From Monosporascus cannonballus (taxonomy: Eukaryota; Ascomycota; Sordariomycetes; Xylariales), in NCBI GenBank assembly GCA_004154925.1, contig QJNS01000100.1, positions 62,001 through 126,000 on the forward strand: a DNA stretch of 64,000 nt. Direction: 5' to 3'. Below are positions 1 to 13,720 of the stretch, in pieces. Made by a program: the position numbers and the translations under genes. The notes beneath the pieces were generated by a model, which had not been told where the DNA came from, did not search any database, and saw nothing but the letters and a program-made list of their open reading frames with translations. Numbering within the stretch: position 1 is the stretch's first letter; each line of letters starts with the position of its first letter.

Positions 1-2722
1 ATACTTATAAATATATTATTTTAATTTATGCGGATAAAAGCGTTTACTTTGAAAATATTATAAAAAACTGCAAAGGTTTTATAGGTTCTTTTTATTTTAA
101 AATAATATTCTTTACGTTATTTATAATAAGTAAATAATATTATATGTAAAAAATCTTTATATCATTCGGGAAATTTGTTCTTATTAAAATATAATTATTT
201 TAAGGCCGGTTATTAACGATTTAAAGAAATTAAAAAAACAATATATATTTTACGGATTATTTTAATTAATCTTTTTTATTTATTTTAAATATTTATTTAA
301 AAATGGATTAAAAAAGTAATTAATATTATTTAATTAAATAAATCCCATTTTAAATTTTATAAATACAAAATATTTTATCGATAGATTTTTAAGTTTTATA
401 TATCTTATATAAATTTGTATTTAATTAAAACTTTATATTTTTAAAAACTTTCTTTTTTATTTTTTTATTTAATTACTTAATTCCTTTTATTTTCAACTTA
501 ATAAAATCCTATTACTTTACCTTATTATAATACGTTGTTTTTGATTACAGTTATTTAATTTTTGAAATAATTTGAAAATAATTATATTTAGGATTTTTAG
601 TTTTTAATATTACGATATCCCTTTTATGTAACCGTCGGAAATCCGAAAAATTATTATCTTAAAATCCGGATATTAAAAAGGTTCGGACGCAAAAAATTAA
701 TATTTCGAAAAAATAAAATAATATCGAAACAATTTATTATCAGATAAGGCAATAAATTAAACGCAAATTAAATAATTAAAAACGCTTATATTTATATATA
801 ATTTCCAAAACATAAACGTTATAAAATATAATTATTAAGTAAAAAATTAATATTTATTAATAAATATTATTTTATAATTATTTTAATATTTTATTAATAA
901 TTAATAATTAGGTAAAATAACGATACCTTAATTAAGTTATAATAAAATAAACTAAAACCAAAGATATATTTATAATATTAAATAATAACGATAATAATAT
1001 TATTAATAATATTCGTTATAAACTTATCGTTAATTACCCAAATAATTTAATATTTTAATTACGAGAAAATCTTATTATAGCTTAGATTTAAAACCTTCGT
1101 ATAATAATCCGATAAGTAATTTTTTACATTAATTAGTTTTTAATTATTTTATTAATATTTTTAATACTTATTACCGGGTTAAAACGAAAATATTTTATTA
1201 AAGATTCGTATAAAAATTATTAAAGAATTTCTATTTATACGTTATATTAAAATTACCGAATTTATTATTCATAAAATTATGAACTTTTTTATATAATTTG
1301 ATTATATATTTTAATTACTTTCGGTAAATAACGCCCTTATAAATCAAAATCATTTTAACGTTAACATTAAATTAAAAATATTAAGGAAATTATTTTTATA
1401 TTTTGTTCCGTAAATCCCGATTATCTTTTAATTATTTTTTTTAATTCTTTTAATATAATGTTAAATTATTTAATATATAATATTTAAAACAATATATTAT
1501 CGTAAACCATTTGTACTTTAAGTTATATTAATATAAAAATAATTTTCGAATATTTTTATAAATTATGAATTTTTAGCTATAAAAATATTTCGGCCCTAAG
1601 TACAATTTTTAATAATTACTTGAAATACTTTTTACTTACGAAAAATACCTTTTATTATATTATTTAATTTATTATAAATTTTATAATATTTTTATTCAAA
1701 AGAAATATTTTCTTTTAATATTATAAAAAGAAATAAACTTTATAAAAAGTTATTACGGTTTTCAATTTGGCCAAATTCGAAATTAAAAAAAAAGGTTTAC
1801 CTATTTAATTATATTAAAGCTTAACGTTACAAATAAATATAATAAATAATTATTTTAAAATATATATAAACGGATATCCGGTTTCTTTAAATTTATACGA
1901 TATTCCATTATTAAAAGTTACCGGCTTTATAACCTGGCATAATAAGGCCAAAAAAATCATTTTATATGTTATTTCGATACAAAATTCCGCGGCCTTATTT
2001 TCAAAATTCGCCTTTTACGTTCGAATCTTTTTTTATTATAGGCATATTATAGGAAATTATAAGATAAAATTTTAATTATATTAAAGAATTTAAATAAAAA
2101 TAATTTTAAATATTTAAAAATAATAAGGATTAATCAGATTTTAAAATTAATAGATTAATTAAAAACGTAAAAAACGTTTTAAAAAGTTTATTAAATAAAA
2201 TTTTTAAAAAAGGTTTAACGTTGTTAATTACGTTTATATTAAAATTATTTTTGCCGTATTCGATAATACAAATCTTAGGTTTTATATAGGTAAAAAGTTT
2301 CCGCAAAAAAGTTAAAAATAATTTAAATTAAAGGTAATTATAATATTAATTTATTAACTCTAATATAAATACTTTTCATTTTTTTCCGCTAAATTAAATT
2401 CATAATATAATTAATTATAATAAATTTAATTTATTATATCTAATAATTATTTTAAATTATTTTAAATTATTTTAAATTATTTTTAAAATTTTTTAGTACA
2501 TTTGAAATTTACGTATTTTGCTAACAAATAATTATAAATACTTAATAAGTTTTTAGCAGGACCTATTAGGTACCCGCGGGTAATGCCAAGGACCTATTAA
2601 GTGCCCGCAGGTAATTCTGACTTACGCCAAGGACCCATGGGTCACCCATGGCTCCTTGGCATTACCCGCGAGTACCCGTAGGCCGTAGGTAATTTTCGAT
2701 AGGTGGTTCCACTCTCACCCTA
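1..2722 (-). mobile_element. Left copy of inverted transposon pair, RIP-degraded, runs off the window
   Basis: Read in reverse complement, this stretch matches 3037-5785 over its whole length, apart from RIP-type changes and small indels. Landmarks that pair are 2281-2310 with 3450-3480, 1920-2040 with 3720-3850, 890-930 with 4850-4950, 480-560 with 5220-5290, and 1-60 with about 5700-5785. Pairing is still good at base 1, so the copy continues outside the window. The inner end is a GC-rich block finishing in TCACCCTA. I could not read a transposase in it. The terminus recalls hAT-type ends (C/TAGGG with GGGTACCC-like subterminal motifs). That family assignment is a guess from memory. Confidence 0.6.
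2558..2722. repeat. GC-rich subterminal block of the left copy
   Basis: The block is an array of short palindrome-like motifs (GGTACCCGCGGGTAATGCC, AGTGCCCGCAGGTAAT, GACCCATGGGTCACCCATGG, ACCCGCGAGTACCCG) and ends with CTCTCACCCTA. It is the inverted counterpart of 3037-3128 and carries about 70-100 extra bases. It escaped most of the RIP seen in the adjacent arm. Confidence 0.65.
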
Positions 2723-3036
2723 GCTACCATGACGAAGGCCAGGACGCCGTTAGCGAATATCGACCAGAACACGACGAGTGGAGGCCGGTGACTTCGCTTT
2801 ACGAGTCTGCTCACTCGTGTAGACGGCCGCGTCGAAGCCTTGGTTTCCGATGGTCAATAGCCCGCCCAGCTTCTCAGGTGCGGGCGGAACAAACCACTGG
2901 ATAACACCACCAACTATACCATTCCTAGGTCCCAGGCATCATAGGTATTAGTCCACCCCCGACTAATCTTTGTTCTCTAGAAGGACGGATTCTATCGGGT
3001 AGTCAAGTGTGTTATTGTCCATTAAATACAGAGAGG
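2723..3036. other. Unmutated host DNA trapped between the two inverted copies
   Basis: These 314 bases are GC-balanced and single-copy within the window, in contrast to the RIP-mutated arms. They hold the exon above and its presumed intron. No 8-base target duplication is evident at either border (gctaccat after the left copy, cagagagg before the right copy), so the pair did not arise by one simple insertion that I can reconstruct. Confidence 0.6.
2750..2924 (-). pseudogene. Last exon of an unidentified host gene, cut off by a transposon
   Basis: On the minus strand an unmutated frame of 57 codons ends in TAA at 2752-2750. It begins just after a good 3' splice site (CCTAG then GAAT) with a branch-like ACTAATACC upstream. 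Its protein-like content includes VIQWFVPPAPEKLGG near the start and DAAVYTSEQTRK near the middle. The matching donor could be GTATTT at 3029-3024, giving an intron of about 105 bases and only about seven exon bases before the transposon starts at 3037. The gene is therefore decapitated here. I do not recognise the family, and the codon use and base composition are those of an ordinary gene. The rest of the gene may lie elsewhere or be lost. Confidence 0.55.
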
Positions 3037-3128
3037 CAGGGTGATGGAGGAACTACCAACCGAAAATTACCCCCGGGTACTTAATGGGTTCTTAGCATTA
3101 CCTGCGGGTACTCAATAAGTAACGTTAA
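3037..3128. repeat. GC-rich subterminal block of the right copy
   Basis: It starts CAGGGTGATGGAGGAACTACC and carries CCCCCGGGTACTTAATGGG and ACCTGCGGGTACTC motifs. It is the inverted counterpart of 2558-2722 and marks the boundary between unmutated host DNA and the RIP-mutated arm. Confidence 0.6.
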
Positions 3129-5785
3129 AAACTTATTAAGTACTTACGACTATTTACTAACAAAATACGTAAATTCAAAACGGATTAAAAAAATAAAGAA
3201 ATAATTTGTATTAATTATTATTATATAAAAATAATATATGTTATTTTAATCAAAAGAAATAATAATATAAATATAATTTGTTTTTAAAAATAAATTAAAA
3301 TAATTGAAAATAAATTTTATATAGTTAATTAAGTTTATTATAATTAATTATTTTTATTAATTTAATTAAAAAACACAAAATTATTTATATTGCGGTTATT
3401 AAATTAATACTTTAACGGTTCTTAATTTAAATTATTTCTGGTTTTTTTTTTGCGGAAAGTTTCGACCTATATAAAACCTAGAATTTGTATTATCGAATAG
3501 AGCAATAATAATTTTAAGAGAAATATAATTAAATACGTTACATCTTTTTTAAAAGTTTTATTTAATAAATTTTCAAAATATCTTTATGCTTTTACATAAT
3601 ACATTATTTTTAAGATTTAATTATTCCTTATTGTATTTATATATTTAAATTATTTTTGCTTAAATTTTATAATATAATTAAAAGCTTATCCCATAATTTC
3701 CCACAATATACCTATAATAAAAAAAGGGTTTAAATGCTAAAGGTGAACTTTGGAAATAAGGTTACAGAATTTTATATCGAAATAATTTATAAAATAATTT
3801 TTTAGCCTTATTATATTAGATTAAAAAGCCGATAACTATTAATAATATAATGCCGTACAGTTATAAATAAATCGGATATTAATTTATATATATTTTAAAA
3901 TATAATTAAAGTTTTTTTAATTTTTTTTAAAATAATTATTTAATATATTTATTTATAACGTTAGGTTTTAAAATAAAAAAATAAATAAACTTTTTTTTCA
4001 ATGTCGAATTTGTCTAAATCAAAAATTGCAGTAATTTTTTATAAAATTTGTATTTTTATAATATTAAGAAAATTTTTTTCGTAAATTAAAGATATTTTAA
4101 ATAATTATCCAAAAATATATTCGAATTTGAAATATTTTTATAAATAAAAGTTTATAATTTCTAAAAATATTTGAAAATTAATTTTATATTAATATAACTT
4201 AAAACATAAATTATTTATATTAATATATTATTTTAAATATTAAATATTAAATATATTAAAATTATATTAATAATTTAAAAAATAAAATAATTAAAACATA
4301 ACCGAAATATATAAAACAAAATGGAAAAATAATTTCCTTAATATTTTTAAGTTTAATATTAGCGTTAAATTCGTTGCGATTTATAAGGATATTATTTCCC
4401 GAAAATAATTAAAATATATAACGAAATTATATTAATAAGTTCATAATTTTATTAATAATAAATTCGTTAACTTTAACGTAACGAATATGTAAACTTTTAT
4501 TATTATTTTTTTGTATAAATATTTAATAAAATATTTTTATTTTAAAGTAAAAATAAACATTAAAAATAATATTAAAATAATTAAAAAATTAATTAAAGCA
4601 AAAGGTATTTACTCGATCGTTATGCCAAATTTGTTAATTTAAAGTATAAGAAACTTTTCCGGTAATTAAAGTATTAAACTGTTTAAATAATTAATATTAA
4701 ATTTGTAATAAATATTATTAAAATTATTACCGTTATAATAAAATATTTTGGCAATTATATTAATAATAATAATATATATTTTATTATCATAATTTAGAAA
4801 TATGAATATATTTTGAACCTTAATTTATTTCGTTATTAGTTAATTATATTATTATTATTTTACTTAATTAATAATTATTATTAAAATATTAAAATAATTA
4901 TTGCATTATATTTATTAATAAATATTAATTTTCTATTTAATAATTATATTTTACGCCGATTTTGTATTAAAAGCAATATAAAATTTTAAACGTTTTTAAT
5001 TATATAATTTACGTTTAATTTATTACCTTAAGTTATAACGAATATTTTCGATATTATTTTGTTTTACTAAAATATTATATTTTTGCTTCCGAAAATTTTT
5101 AATATCCCGATTTTCAAATAATAATTTGTCGCATTTCCGACATTTAAATAAAAAAAATATTAGGGAATTAAAAACTAAATATCGTAAATGTATTTATTTT
5201 AATATTATTTTAAAATTATAAAATAATAATTAAAAATAACATATTATAATAAGGTAAAATATTAACATTAAAATAAAATCAAAATTAAAATTAATTAAGT
5301 AATTATATAAAAAATTAAAATCATTTTCTTTTAATAAATATAAACTTTTAATTAAATAAAAGTTTATATAACATATAAAAAACTTAAAAATGTATTAATA
5401 AGAAATTTTGCATTAATAAAATTTAAAATAAAGTTTATTTAATTAAATAATATTAATTATATTTTTAGCCTTTTTTAAATAAATATGTAAAATAAATAAT
5501 AAAAGATTAATTAAAATAATTTATTTTATATATATTATTTTTAAAATTTTTAAAAATTGTAATAACTAATTCAAAATAATTATGTTTAATAAAAATAAAG
5601 TTTTCGGATAATACAAGTATTTTTTATTTAAAATTTTATTTATTTATTATAAATAATTTAAAAATTAATATTTTTAAAATAAAAAAACCAAAAAAAACTT
5701 TTGGAATTATTTATAATATTTTCAAAATAAACGCCTTTATTGGTAAAGATTAAAATAATATATTTAAAAATATTTTACGGACGAT

Positions 5786-8700
5786 ATATTAAAATAATAT
5801 TTTTCTATAAATTAAGCGAATATTTCTTTAATATTTTTCAATTGCGCCCAATATATTTATTAAAAAAATAATAATAAAATATTTATGAAATAATTTAAGT
5901 TATATATTTATTATTAGGTTTCCGTTTATAACGCCAAGTTTTACGCGTAAGTATTTTTGGTTAAAACTTTATAGGTTTATTTAACGTTTTTTTGGCGGAT
6001 TTGGAAACAAAGCTAATTAATAATATTAATTTATTTTGCAGTATACGTTAAATAAGCATATATCTAGTAAATTTAGATAATAAAGGAAAATTAAAAATAA
6101 AATTATTACAATTTTAGTTAAGTTCGTTTTAAATATTATTAATTTTCAAAAAATATAAAATATTATTTAAAATAGATAATTTTCTAAATATATTATTTCG
6201 GTAGTAATAAGTTGGAAATAAAATAAATAAAATGAATAACTTTGATATAAGAGTTTAATAAAAAATATAAACGATATTCAAAAAAATTAATATGTAATTT
6301 TAAGACCTTATTTCGCCAGTTATTTACGTAATTTCGAATATCTTTTTTTTATTTTTGCTAATTATCCGTTTATTATAAAGATAATGTTTATTATAGCTTT
6401 TACCGAATTTATTATAATGCCAAAATAATATTTCGGCGATAATAATTTCCATAATAATAAATTATTACAAAATATGTTTCTATAATATAATAACCTTAAT
6501 TCGAATAATAATTTAAAAAATGTTTATATCGACAATTAAAATAATAACGAAATACCTAACGAAACTTATTTATTAAAAAATAACGGTACAAATTACTAAA
6601 GTTAAAAACCAATTAAATTAAATGCGAATTAAAAATAAAATATCCAAAAATTAAATTTAAAACTGAATTATTTAAAGTTTAACGAATAATTACCGAAGAA
6701 AAATAACTTAATTTGCCGAACTTATTTAGCCTAAAAAGCCGTTTTATTATGCTAGATTATTTAAGCCGATCTTAATCTCAAATATAACGAAAAGCTAATT
6801 TTCTTATTATTAACCAGAAATATTACGAATATTAAAAACGTTAACATAAAGATTAAGTAATTAGGTTTTAACGGGCAATTATAATTTTAAAAAAACCTTA
6901 ATCGTAAAAATAACGAAAGTCTATTAATTAAAATTATTAATATATTTAATAAAATAAATTATAATTCGGAATATTAAAAAATTTCATATAAATTTGTTAA
7001 CGGCTACTTCGCCATCTTAAGATTAAATATTAGCAATATGAATAATATTTTACATATCTTATTTTTTCTAAAAAAAAACGAAATAAATTCCATAAAAAAA
7101 CACCTACGAAATAATATATGCAGTAAAAACGTAAATTCAACGTACCTAATTATTACTAATAAAATCCTTATAATACTTATATTATATATATAGTTTAAAA
7201 TAATATTAAAATAATTATTATATAACCTTTTATCAATAAAATTTTATTGGTATTTATTTATTTTTAATTTTCTCTCCTTTTTTTAAAAGATAATAATTTT
7301 AAAATAATCATTATTTATTATATGTAAAATCTAAAATTATTTAAAATATTTAATGTTAATTCAATCTTCTTTATTAATTACTTTCTATTATAATATTTAC
7401 TTACGAAAAGTTTTCTAAATAACCATTTTTGAACCATAATATTATTATATAATAACGGATTTAAATTTCTAATAATCAAAATATATATAAAATATATACG
7501 GTTATTAAATATGGATTTAAAAATATCGCCTAAAAGTTTTATATATTAAGTAGTTATAATATTTAAATTACGTTTTATGTAATATTTTTACTTTAAAAAT
7601 ATTATTATTTATTAAATTAACCGAAAATAAAAAAATGCAATTTTTGCATTAATAGTAAACTTTATGATATTAAATCGAACAAATCTAATAATATTAAATT
7701 ATTATATAGGTTAAAAAAGTTCTGAATAACCGATTAATTTCGCATTTTATTGCAAATAATAATTTTAATATTAGTTAAATAATTATGTAAAAATAACTTT
7801 ATCGAAAATCAGGCGATAAATTTCAATAAGTAAACGAGATTCGACATTATATATATTTATATTATATGCTTTACAAAGTGCATTTAATAACTTTCTTAAA
7901 GTTTATAATATAAGGTTACCGAATAAATCTGAAAAGGTTTTAGGCAAGTAAAACAAATAATTAAAAAACTTGTCGAAATAAGGTAAAAACCTTATTAACC
8001 CGAAGGAAAAATATCTGATTATATTAGTACGTATTTTTTTAAAATAAGTATAAAATAATTATCTAATTTTTATAATACCATGCATTTGTTATTTAAATTT
8101 GTTTTGGCTTTGATAAATATTCTTCTTATAATTTTTATAAGACATAATTATAAATAGAATTTTGAATTACAAAAACGTATTTCAAATAACCCGCAACGTT
8201 TATAGCCGTTAAAATTAAGTAGCCTTTTTCTTATTATATATTATAAAAATATACCCCATAATTTAAAGGGTTATACGCAAATATCTATTATTAAAAATAA
8301 CGGGTTATGCATTATCTCTTAACGGTATCAGATTTATTCGTTATTTGGTTAATATTTCCAAATATTTTAGCTAAATAACGAATGATTTCGGGTTATTTCG
8401 AGAAAACCGTATTTTTTGTATAGTGGGCCGGTATAAAAATATGCTTAAATATTTACCTAAATACAAAGAACATTTTGTTAAGGATTATTAAAAGTATTAC
8501 CTAAATAAAAAACCAAAAAAAAAAATATAAGAAAAACTAATTTCTTTAAATTTATTAACCAATTTTTAATATAATTACAACTATTATAAAAGGTACCAAG
8601 TTAGTCATTTTGAAAATTCTTAAATATATTAATAAGTTACTTGTTAATAATGGGTTATTAATTTAATTTTCCGTTTTAATTTACTTATTATTATATAATA

Positions 8701-10949
8701 CGGCTATTAAATTCCATAATTATTTTAACGATTAATAAAAATATTTCTAATTAGAATTATACAATAATGTATTTTGCGAGGAAACCATTAAATACTTTAA
8801 GTAAAAGTATAACAAATATTAAGAAACATATAATAAATAAAATATATAATTTATTATACATATTTTTATTTTGAATTATGGAAATTTTACCGAGATTTTG
8901 TTATTAAACTTAAATCCGAAAAAAAAGACATTCGAGATACCAAATTAATATTAATCCGTAAAAGGATATTGTTAATAATTTTCTTTAATACGAACGTAAA
9001 TAATTTAATTAATGTGTTAAAAATTATTTTTTATTTATATTATTTAAATATCCGTCCTACCAAACCCGGTTTAATATTATAATAACGGATTAGTAATATA
9101 TTTTCCTGTTTTATTTATTTTGTACGTAATTTACTATATATTCAATATCTTTCCGTATTAATAAAACGTACATAGATTTTTATTCGATTAAAATACTATT
9201 TTAGCGGTTAATTAATATTACGGTAATAATTTAAATTAATTTTGATTATATTATTTTATATCCGAACCAAAATCTTTCATTTAAATAATAATATTATATA
9301 TAATAATAACGACCTCGCTTATACTCAAAAAGGATTCGAAAAACGTAAAAAAAATAAGGGATATATTTTAAACTTTATTTATCGAAAACGTAAAAACATT
9401 ACCGGATTAACATAACCTATTACCAAAAAAAATTTACGAGATATTAGATAACTATTTAAAAATTCTGGATAAAACCGAAAATATTAAAGCCGAAAATTAA
9501 GCATTCTTGGAACTTCTATACGCTGGTTAAATTGTTGGGATGAACTGATTTTAACATGAAAAAATTCATATCTAAAAATTAATTTCACAGAAAAAAAAGA
9601 CTATTAACACCAAAATTAAGGGCGTTATTAAAAGATAGGCAATTAAGATTTCGAAAAGTCAAATTTTAACACTTACTTAAAACCGGCCGTTTCTCCGGAA
9701 TAACTTAGATCTATCGTTATAATCATAATAAACCAAGCCCGTAAATACTATATTAAGACGACGAATAATATAATTAACATATTCGTAACTTTTAAAAGCG
9801 GATTAAATTTGATATATAGCCGTTTTTTATTACCTTTTTTATTTATTACTTATTTTTATTACATAATATATAAATTTTTATTATATGACATAATTCTTTA
9901 TATAAATTAAAATTAAAAACATAATTGTAAAATAATATTATATGTATATCTTTGTTACAATAAAAAGATAATTGTAAAATAATATTATATATATTATTTT
10001 TGTTATAATAAAAAAATAAAATCTTTTAAAGCAAGATACGTAAGTAAATTTTGAAATTTCTTTTTATTGCCTTATATTATTTCATATATTTTATTTTCTA
10101 AAAACAAATCGTCTATATCTATATTTCATTAAAAATTCGTACAATACTTACTTATTATTATACCGCTATTATAATTAATAACTTTACGATATTATAATAA
10201 TAAATTTAATTATAATAATAAAAACGTATTAACATAATTCTAAAATAAGTATTTGATAAACATTGAATAATTATAATAATTGTCAAAATAGCGTACATAA
10301 GGTAAACGGCTGGCCAGTTAATTCTGAAATTAAAAAAATTACCTAACGTTAAAAAATTTTCTGCGCGTTATAAAATAACCCCCGACTAAGAAAATAATAT
10401 GTAAGCGTCCGGCTAGAAAAATAATACTTAAGGGCCCGTTTTCTTTTAAAAGGCGAAAAAAAGATATTTTATTTAATAATATATTTTTGTTGAAAAAGAA
10501 ACAATTCTAAAATGATATTAAGATATATAACTGCTATTTTACGTAAGATTCGATAATATAAAATAAATATTAAGTTATTACTTAAAAGACTTTTTTTAAC
10601 GTTTAAAAAAGAAACTTTCGTAACGTTTTAAAAGTTAATTACGATTTTAAATTTTTGTTATAAGCGTTATATAAAAAACGGCAAAAACTATATTAATCGA
10701 ATTATTTAAAAATAAATAATATATGAAATAATTTTGAAATAAATTAATTTTTTCTAATACTTAATTTATACGTTATTTACGCAAAACGAATTATTATATA
10801 ATAAAAAAGTATAAAGTTTATTCAAAATATTTTCAGTTATTATTAAAATTTAATAAAACCGTAAATAAAAATGCGGCTCTCGATAAAAAAACCTAATGTT
10901 TCGTTAGGTAACGTTTATAACCAAAAGTTTAGGCGTACGAAAAAAAAAG
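5786..10949. other. RIP-degraded interior, no identifiable gene
   Basis: The sequence is AT-rich throughout, with residual C mostly in CpG. I looked for reverse transcriptase, integrase and DDE motifs and for LTR or terminal inverted repeat pairs, and found none that I would defend. Short protein-like stretches occur, for example around 9310-9760 on the plus strand, but they do not resemble a family I know. It is presumably the internal part of the transposon copy starting at 3037, perhaps with old insertions. Confidence 0.5.
9921..10015. repeat. Tandem duplication, two units of about 47-48 bases
   Basis: Unit one (9921-9967) and unit two (9968-10015) both begin ATAATTGTAAAATAATATTA and both end in a GTTAYAATAAAAA-like tail. 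They differ by transitions and a few small gaps, so the duplication predates at least part of the RIP damage. Confidence 0.8.
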
Positions 10950-11153
10950 AGCGCGTAAAATAATAATACGTAAAATAATAACGCGCAAAATAATAACTCG
11001 CAAAACTTTAACGCGCAAAATAATAAAAATTCGAATAATGCGCAGAATAATAATAATAATAAAAGTTTGAGTAAAAATTAAGTTCGGTTTAAAAAGATAT
11101 TGGCGGAATTGGGTTTTATAATATCTAAAAGGTTTTATACAGTTTGGCTGTAA
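10950..11153 (+). pseudogene. C-terminal end of a degraded protein with an Asn/Gln-rich repeat
   Basis: The plus-strand frame ending at TAA 11151-11153 reads as repeats of N-A-Q-N-N type, encoded by a 15-base unit close to GCGCAAAATAATAAC (about 10951-11060). A basic tail follows (KILAELGFIISKRF). Two in-frame TAA codons (near 10970 and at 11079) stand where CAA would be expected, so RIP explains the breaks. The position, about 110 bases before the interrupted transposon end, suggests it is the tail of the element's own protein. I do not recognise the family. The repeat is a protein-coding minisatellite rather than random low complexity. Confidence 0.45.
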
Positions 11154-11269
11154 ATTCTTTAATATTATTACTTTTATCGGATTATTTTAGATTATTTTAA
11201 ATTATTGAAGTAATTTGCTTTATGTGCAAATCTTTTACCTACTGCGTACCCGTGGGTCCTTGGCAAAGA

Positions 11270-11435
11270 TGTCAGCTAGCTAAGGGGGTGCGGAGCGCTC
11301 CCTATATACGGAAAAGTCTCATACTGATCAGCTTATATATGTTCCGTAGCTAAATTACTTAAAGTTGTACCCGTGCAATAGTACGTATAACTTAATGGAA
11401 TATAACAACATAACTGATATTTCTTATATCTAATA
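11270..11435 (+). repeat. 5' LTR of element A
   Basis: It begins TGTCAGCTAGCTAAGGGGG and ends ATCTAATA, where the partner has ATCTGACA. Compared with 23398-23562 the differences are almost all transitions. Confidence 0.88.
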
Positions 11436-13404
11436 ATTAAAAGTTTTATTTGCTTAATTCGTATATGTATTTATTAATCAGTTATTATTAAGATAATATA
11501 AATTATATATTAATATTCATTATTTATATATCCTAATAATGATAATGGCGATTATATAATTAATATCTTTAATTATTTATAAAAAACCTAAGGATTGAAA
11601 TCGTTTTAAGAGCGAATTCTAATTTAAAATATATGCGCTTAATATTTAAGATTTTATCGATCCCGATTAATTATTTTCGTAACCTGTTAAACTAATAAAA
11701 CCCGATATAACCTTTTATCTTAAAAAACGAATTGGTTATACGGCGCGATTTAACATTTTATTATTATTTTTATCGTCTCGAAAAATTATCGAAAAAATTG
11801 ATTTTACGGGATACTTAATAAGTACCCTTAAAATAACGACCGAAAGCAAATAAACTTATAATTAAAAATATGCGGTATATATTTTTTAAAATCGTAAACA
11901 CGATAATTTTCGCAACCCGTTAACAATTTAACCAAATAAATCCTGGAATTATTATTTTTAGCGAAACAATATTCGAATTTTGTTTCAAAAAATATTTGCA
12001 GAAATAATACGTCAAACTAGCCGATTTAAACAAAATATACGATAATAGGCTTTTAATTAATACTTAACGAAAATATGGTAAACGTTAAAATAAGTTTCGA
12101 AATTTAATAAGAAATTAAATAAACAAATCGCAAAATAATAAAAGATTATAGCTTTAAGATAATAATATAATATTTTAAAAACGAAAATAATATATATATA
12201 AGTCAAAAACTCACATATAATATTAGCTATTATAATTAAAATATAAATTATTATTTTTTAGATAATAAAAAAGGCGGAGATCGATAACGGTATACTTAAT
12301 TTTTAAAAAACGGCAGTTAATTCTTTGGATTATTAAGCTATAGCTTATTTTATATTTACAATACGAAATATTAAGGTAATGCTTTTACCGTTTTAAAAGG
12401 CTTTTATAAATGCTTTTAATTAAGATAATCTTAATTAAGAAAATGCTAAACTTATTAAATTTTAATTACGAAAAAAAAATTTAAAGTATAAAACAAAACG
12501 AAGTAATTATAAAAGTTTTTATATGAACCGAAACATTAATAAATAAAAACGATAAAAATCGGATACGTAAAATGTTTATTATAAAGCTTATATAAACCTT
12601 TATTATATATTATTTTAATGTTATTTTATATTTTTAATAAAGCCTTAACGAGTTTTCGTTTTGAAGATAAAGTAAAAATATACGTTAAATGTTAAATTAC
12701 CGCCGATTAATATATTTTAAAAAAATTAACCGTTTATCGAAAATTATGGAAATAAGTATTTATATCAATAAATTAATTTTTAAAAAGAGTAAAACGAATT
12801 TTAGCGTACTTTTTAATTATTAATTAACGTAATATTATAAGCGTTTTATTTTATCCCTTAAACAGTTTATTTATTTTAAATTTAAGGTTAATAATATGTA
12901 TTTTTAATATTATTAATAAGTTCTTATATTTTAAATTAACCGTATAAAATAACGGAATATATGCACAAATTAATTTTGTTCCGATTAAAAAGTATAAAAC
13001 AGTTGATATAATATTTCGAAACCTTAATTATATGAAAACGTTACATTTATATAACGTAATATATTATGAAAATTTCATATATAATCTGGTATTTTTCCGG
13101 CAGCTCCGGAAAAAGAGTTATTAATAAAATAAACGAAAAATAATAATTTTATTAGAATTAAATATAATTAGATAATTAGATCGTTAATAAATAGTTTTAA
13201 TTAATTCGTTATTAAAAATATTAACGTAATAATTGTTTAAATAATTTTAGCGACTTATAAACGAAACGTTAATTTATAAATAGCGAAATTATTATAAATC
13301 TATAACGATATTATATAGCATTTAAAATTAAAATATTTAGAATCCGAAATAATTGCATAATTATAATCTTATATAAAAGGAATCCGCTTAAAAGGCTTTA
13401 TAAT

Positions 13405-13720
13405 AATCGAATGCCAAATATGTGGCTAAGCCAAAGCTAAAAGGCAAATACGCTGTATGCTTAGAGAAAGAACTTTTTAAGTAGGACAAAAAATCTTTAT
13501 CGATGTTATAGATTTCTTAAAGGCCCTTAAAAGATATAAATACGTTATATTTATAACCGATCGATATTTAAGCTTTATTTGGGATATTTATTTTAAAAAT
13601 CGAAAGCAAAATCTATTAATTATAATATTCCGATATTCTTTTAAAAGGTTTTAAAAACCAAAACAAAGTATTTTATATCTATTTAAATATAATAACGAAT
13701 TTTTATAGAAATAATAATTT
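13405..13720 (+). pseudogene. Copia integrase remnant (zinc finger and start of core)
   Basis: The plus-strand frame from about 13412 reads CQICG, then an in-frame TAG, then AKAKRQIRCM: the C-x-x-C half of the GAG-pre-integrase zinc finger. It continues into the integrase core with IDVIDF, and with YKYVIFITDRYLSFIWDIYF at about 13535-13600. An FKYNNEF segment further on sits where the second catalytic Asp region (DNG.EF) belongs. The stops are of CAA/CAG-to-TAA/TAG type. The protein cannot be made. It inserted cDNA in the ancestral element. Assignment to Copia rather than Gypsy rests on the DRY.SF core and the gene order. Confidence 0.75.

Larger units (their letters stand above)
3037..11269 (+). 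mobile_element. Right copy of the inverted transposon, interrupted at 11269 by Copia A
   Basis: The copy starts with CAGGGTGATGGAGG, the mirror of the left copy's terminus, and is followed by GGGTACTTAATGGG-type subterminal motifs. Its first 2.7 kb is the inverted match of 1-2722. Beyond 5785 the partner lies outside the window. It ends against the LTR of element A in another GGGTACCC-like tract (11243-11269). A length near 8 kb is large for a hAT element, so unrecognised insertions may be hidden inside. No transposase domain could be read. The only clear reading-frame remnant is at the far end (10950-11153). Confidence 0.5.

Noticed and set aside
10951..11060. CRISPR-like short tandem repeat
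   Set aside because: The 15-base units are contiguous without spacers and lie in frame with coding sequence; the context is eukaryotic.
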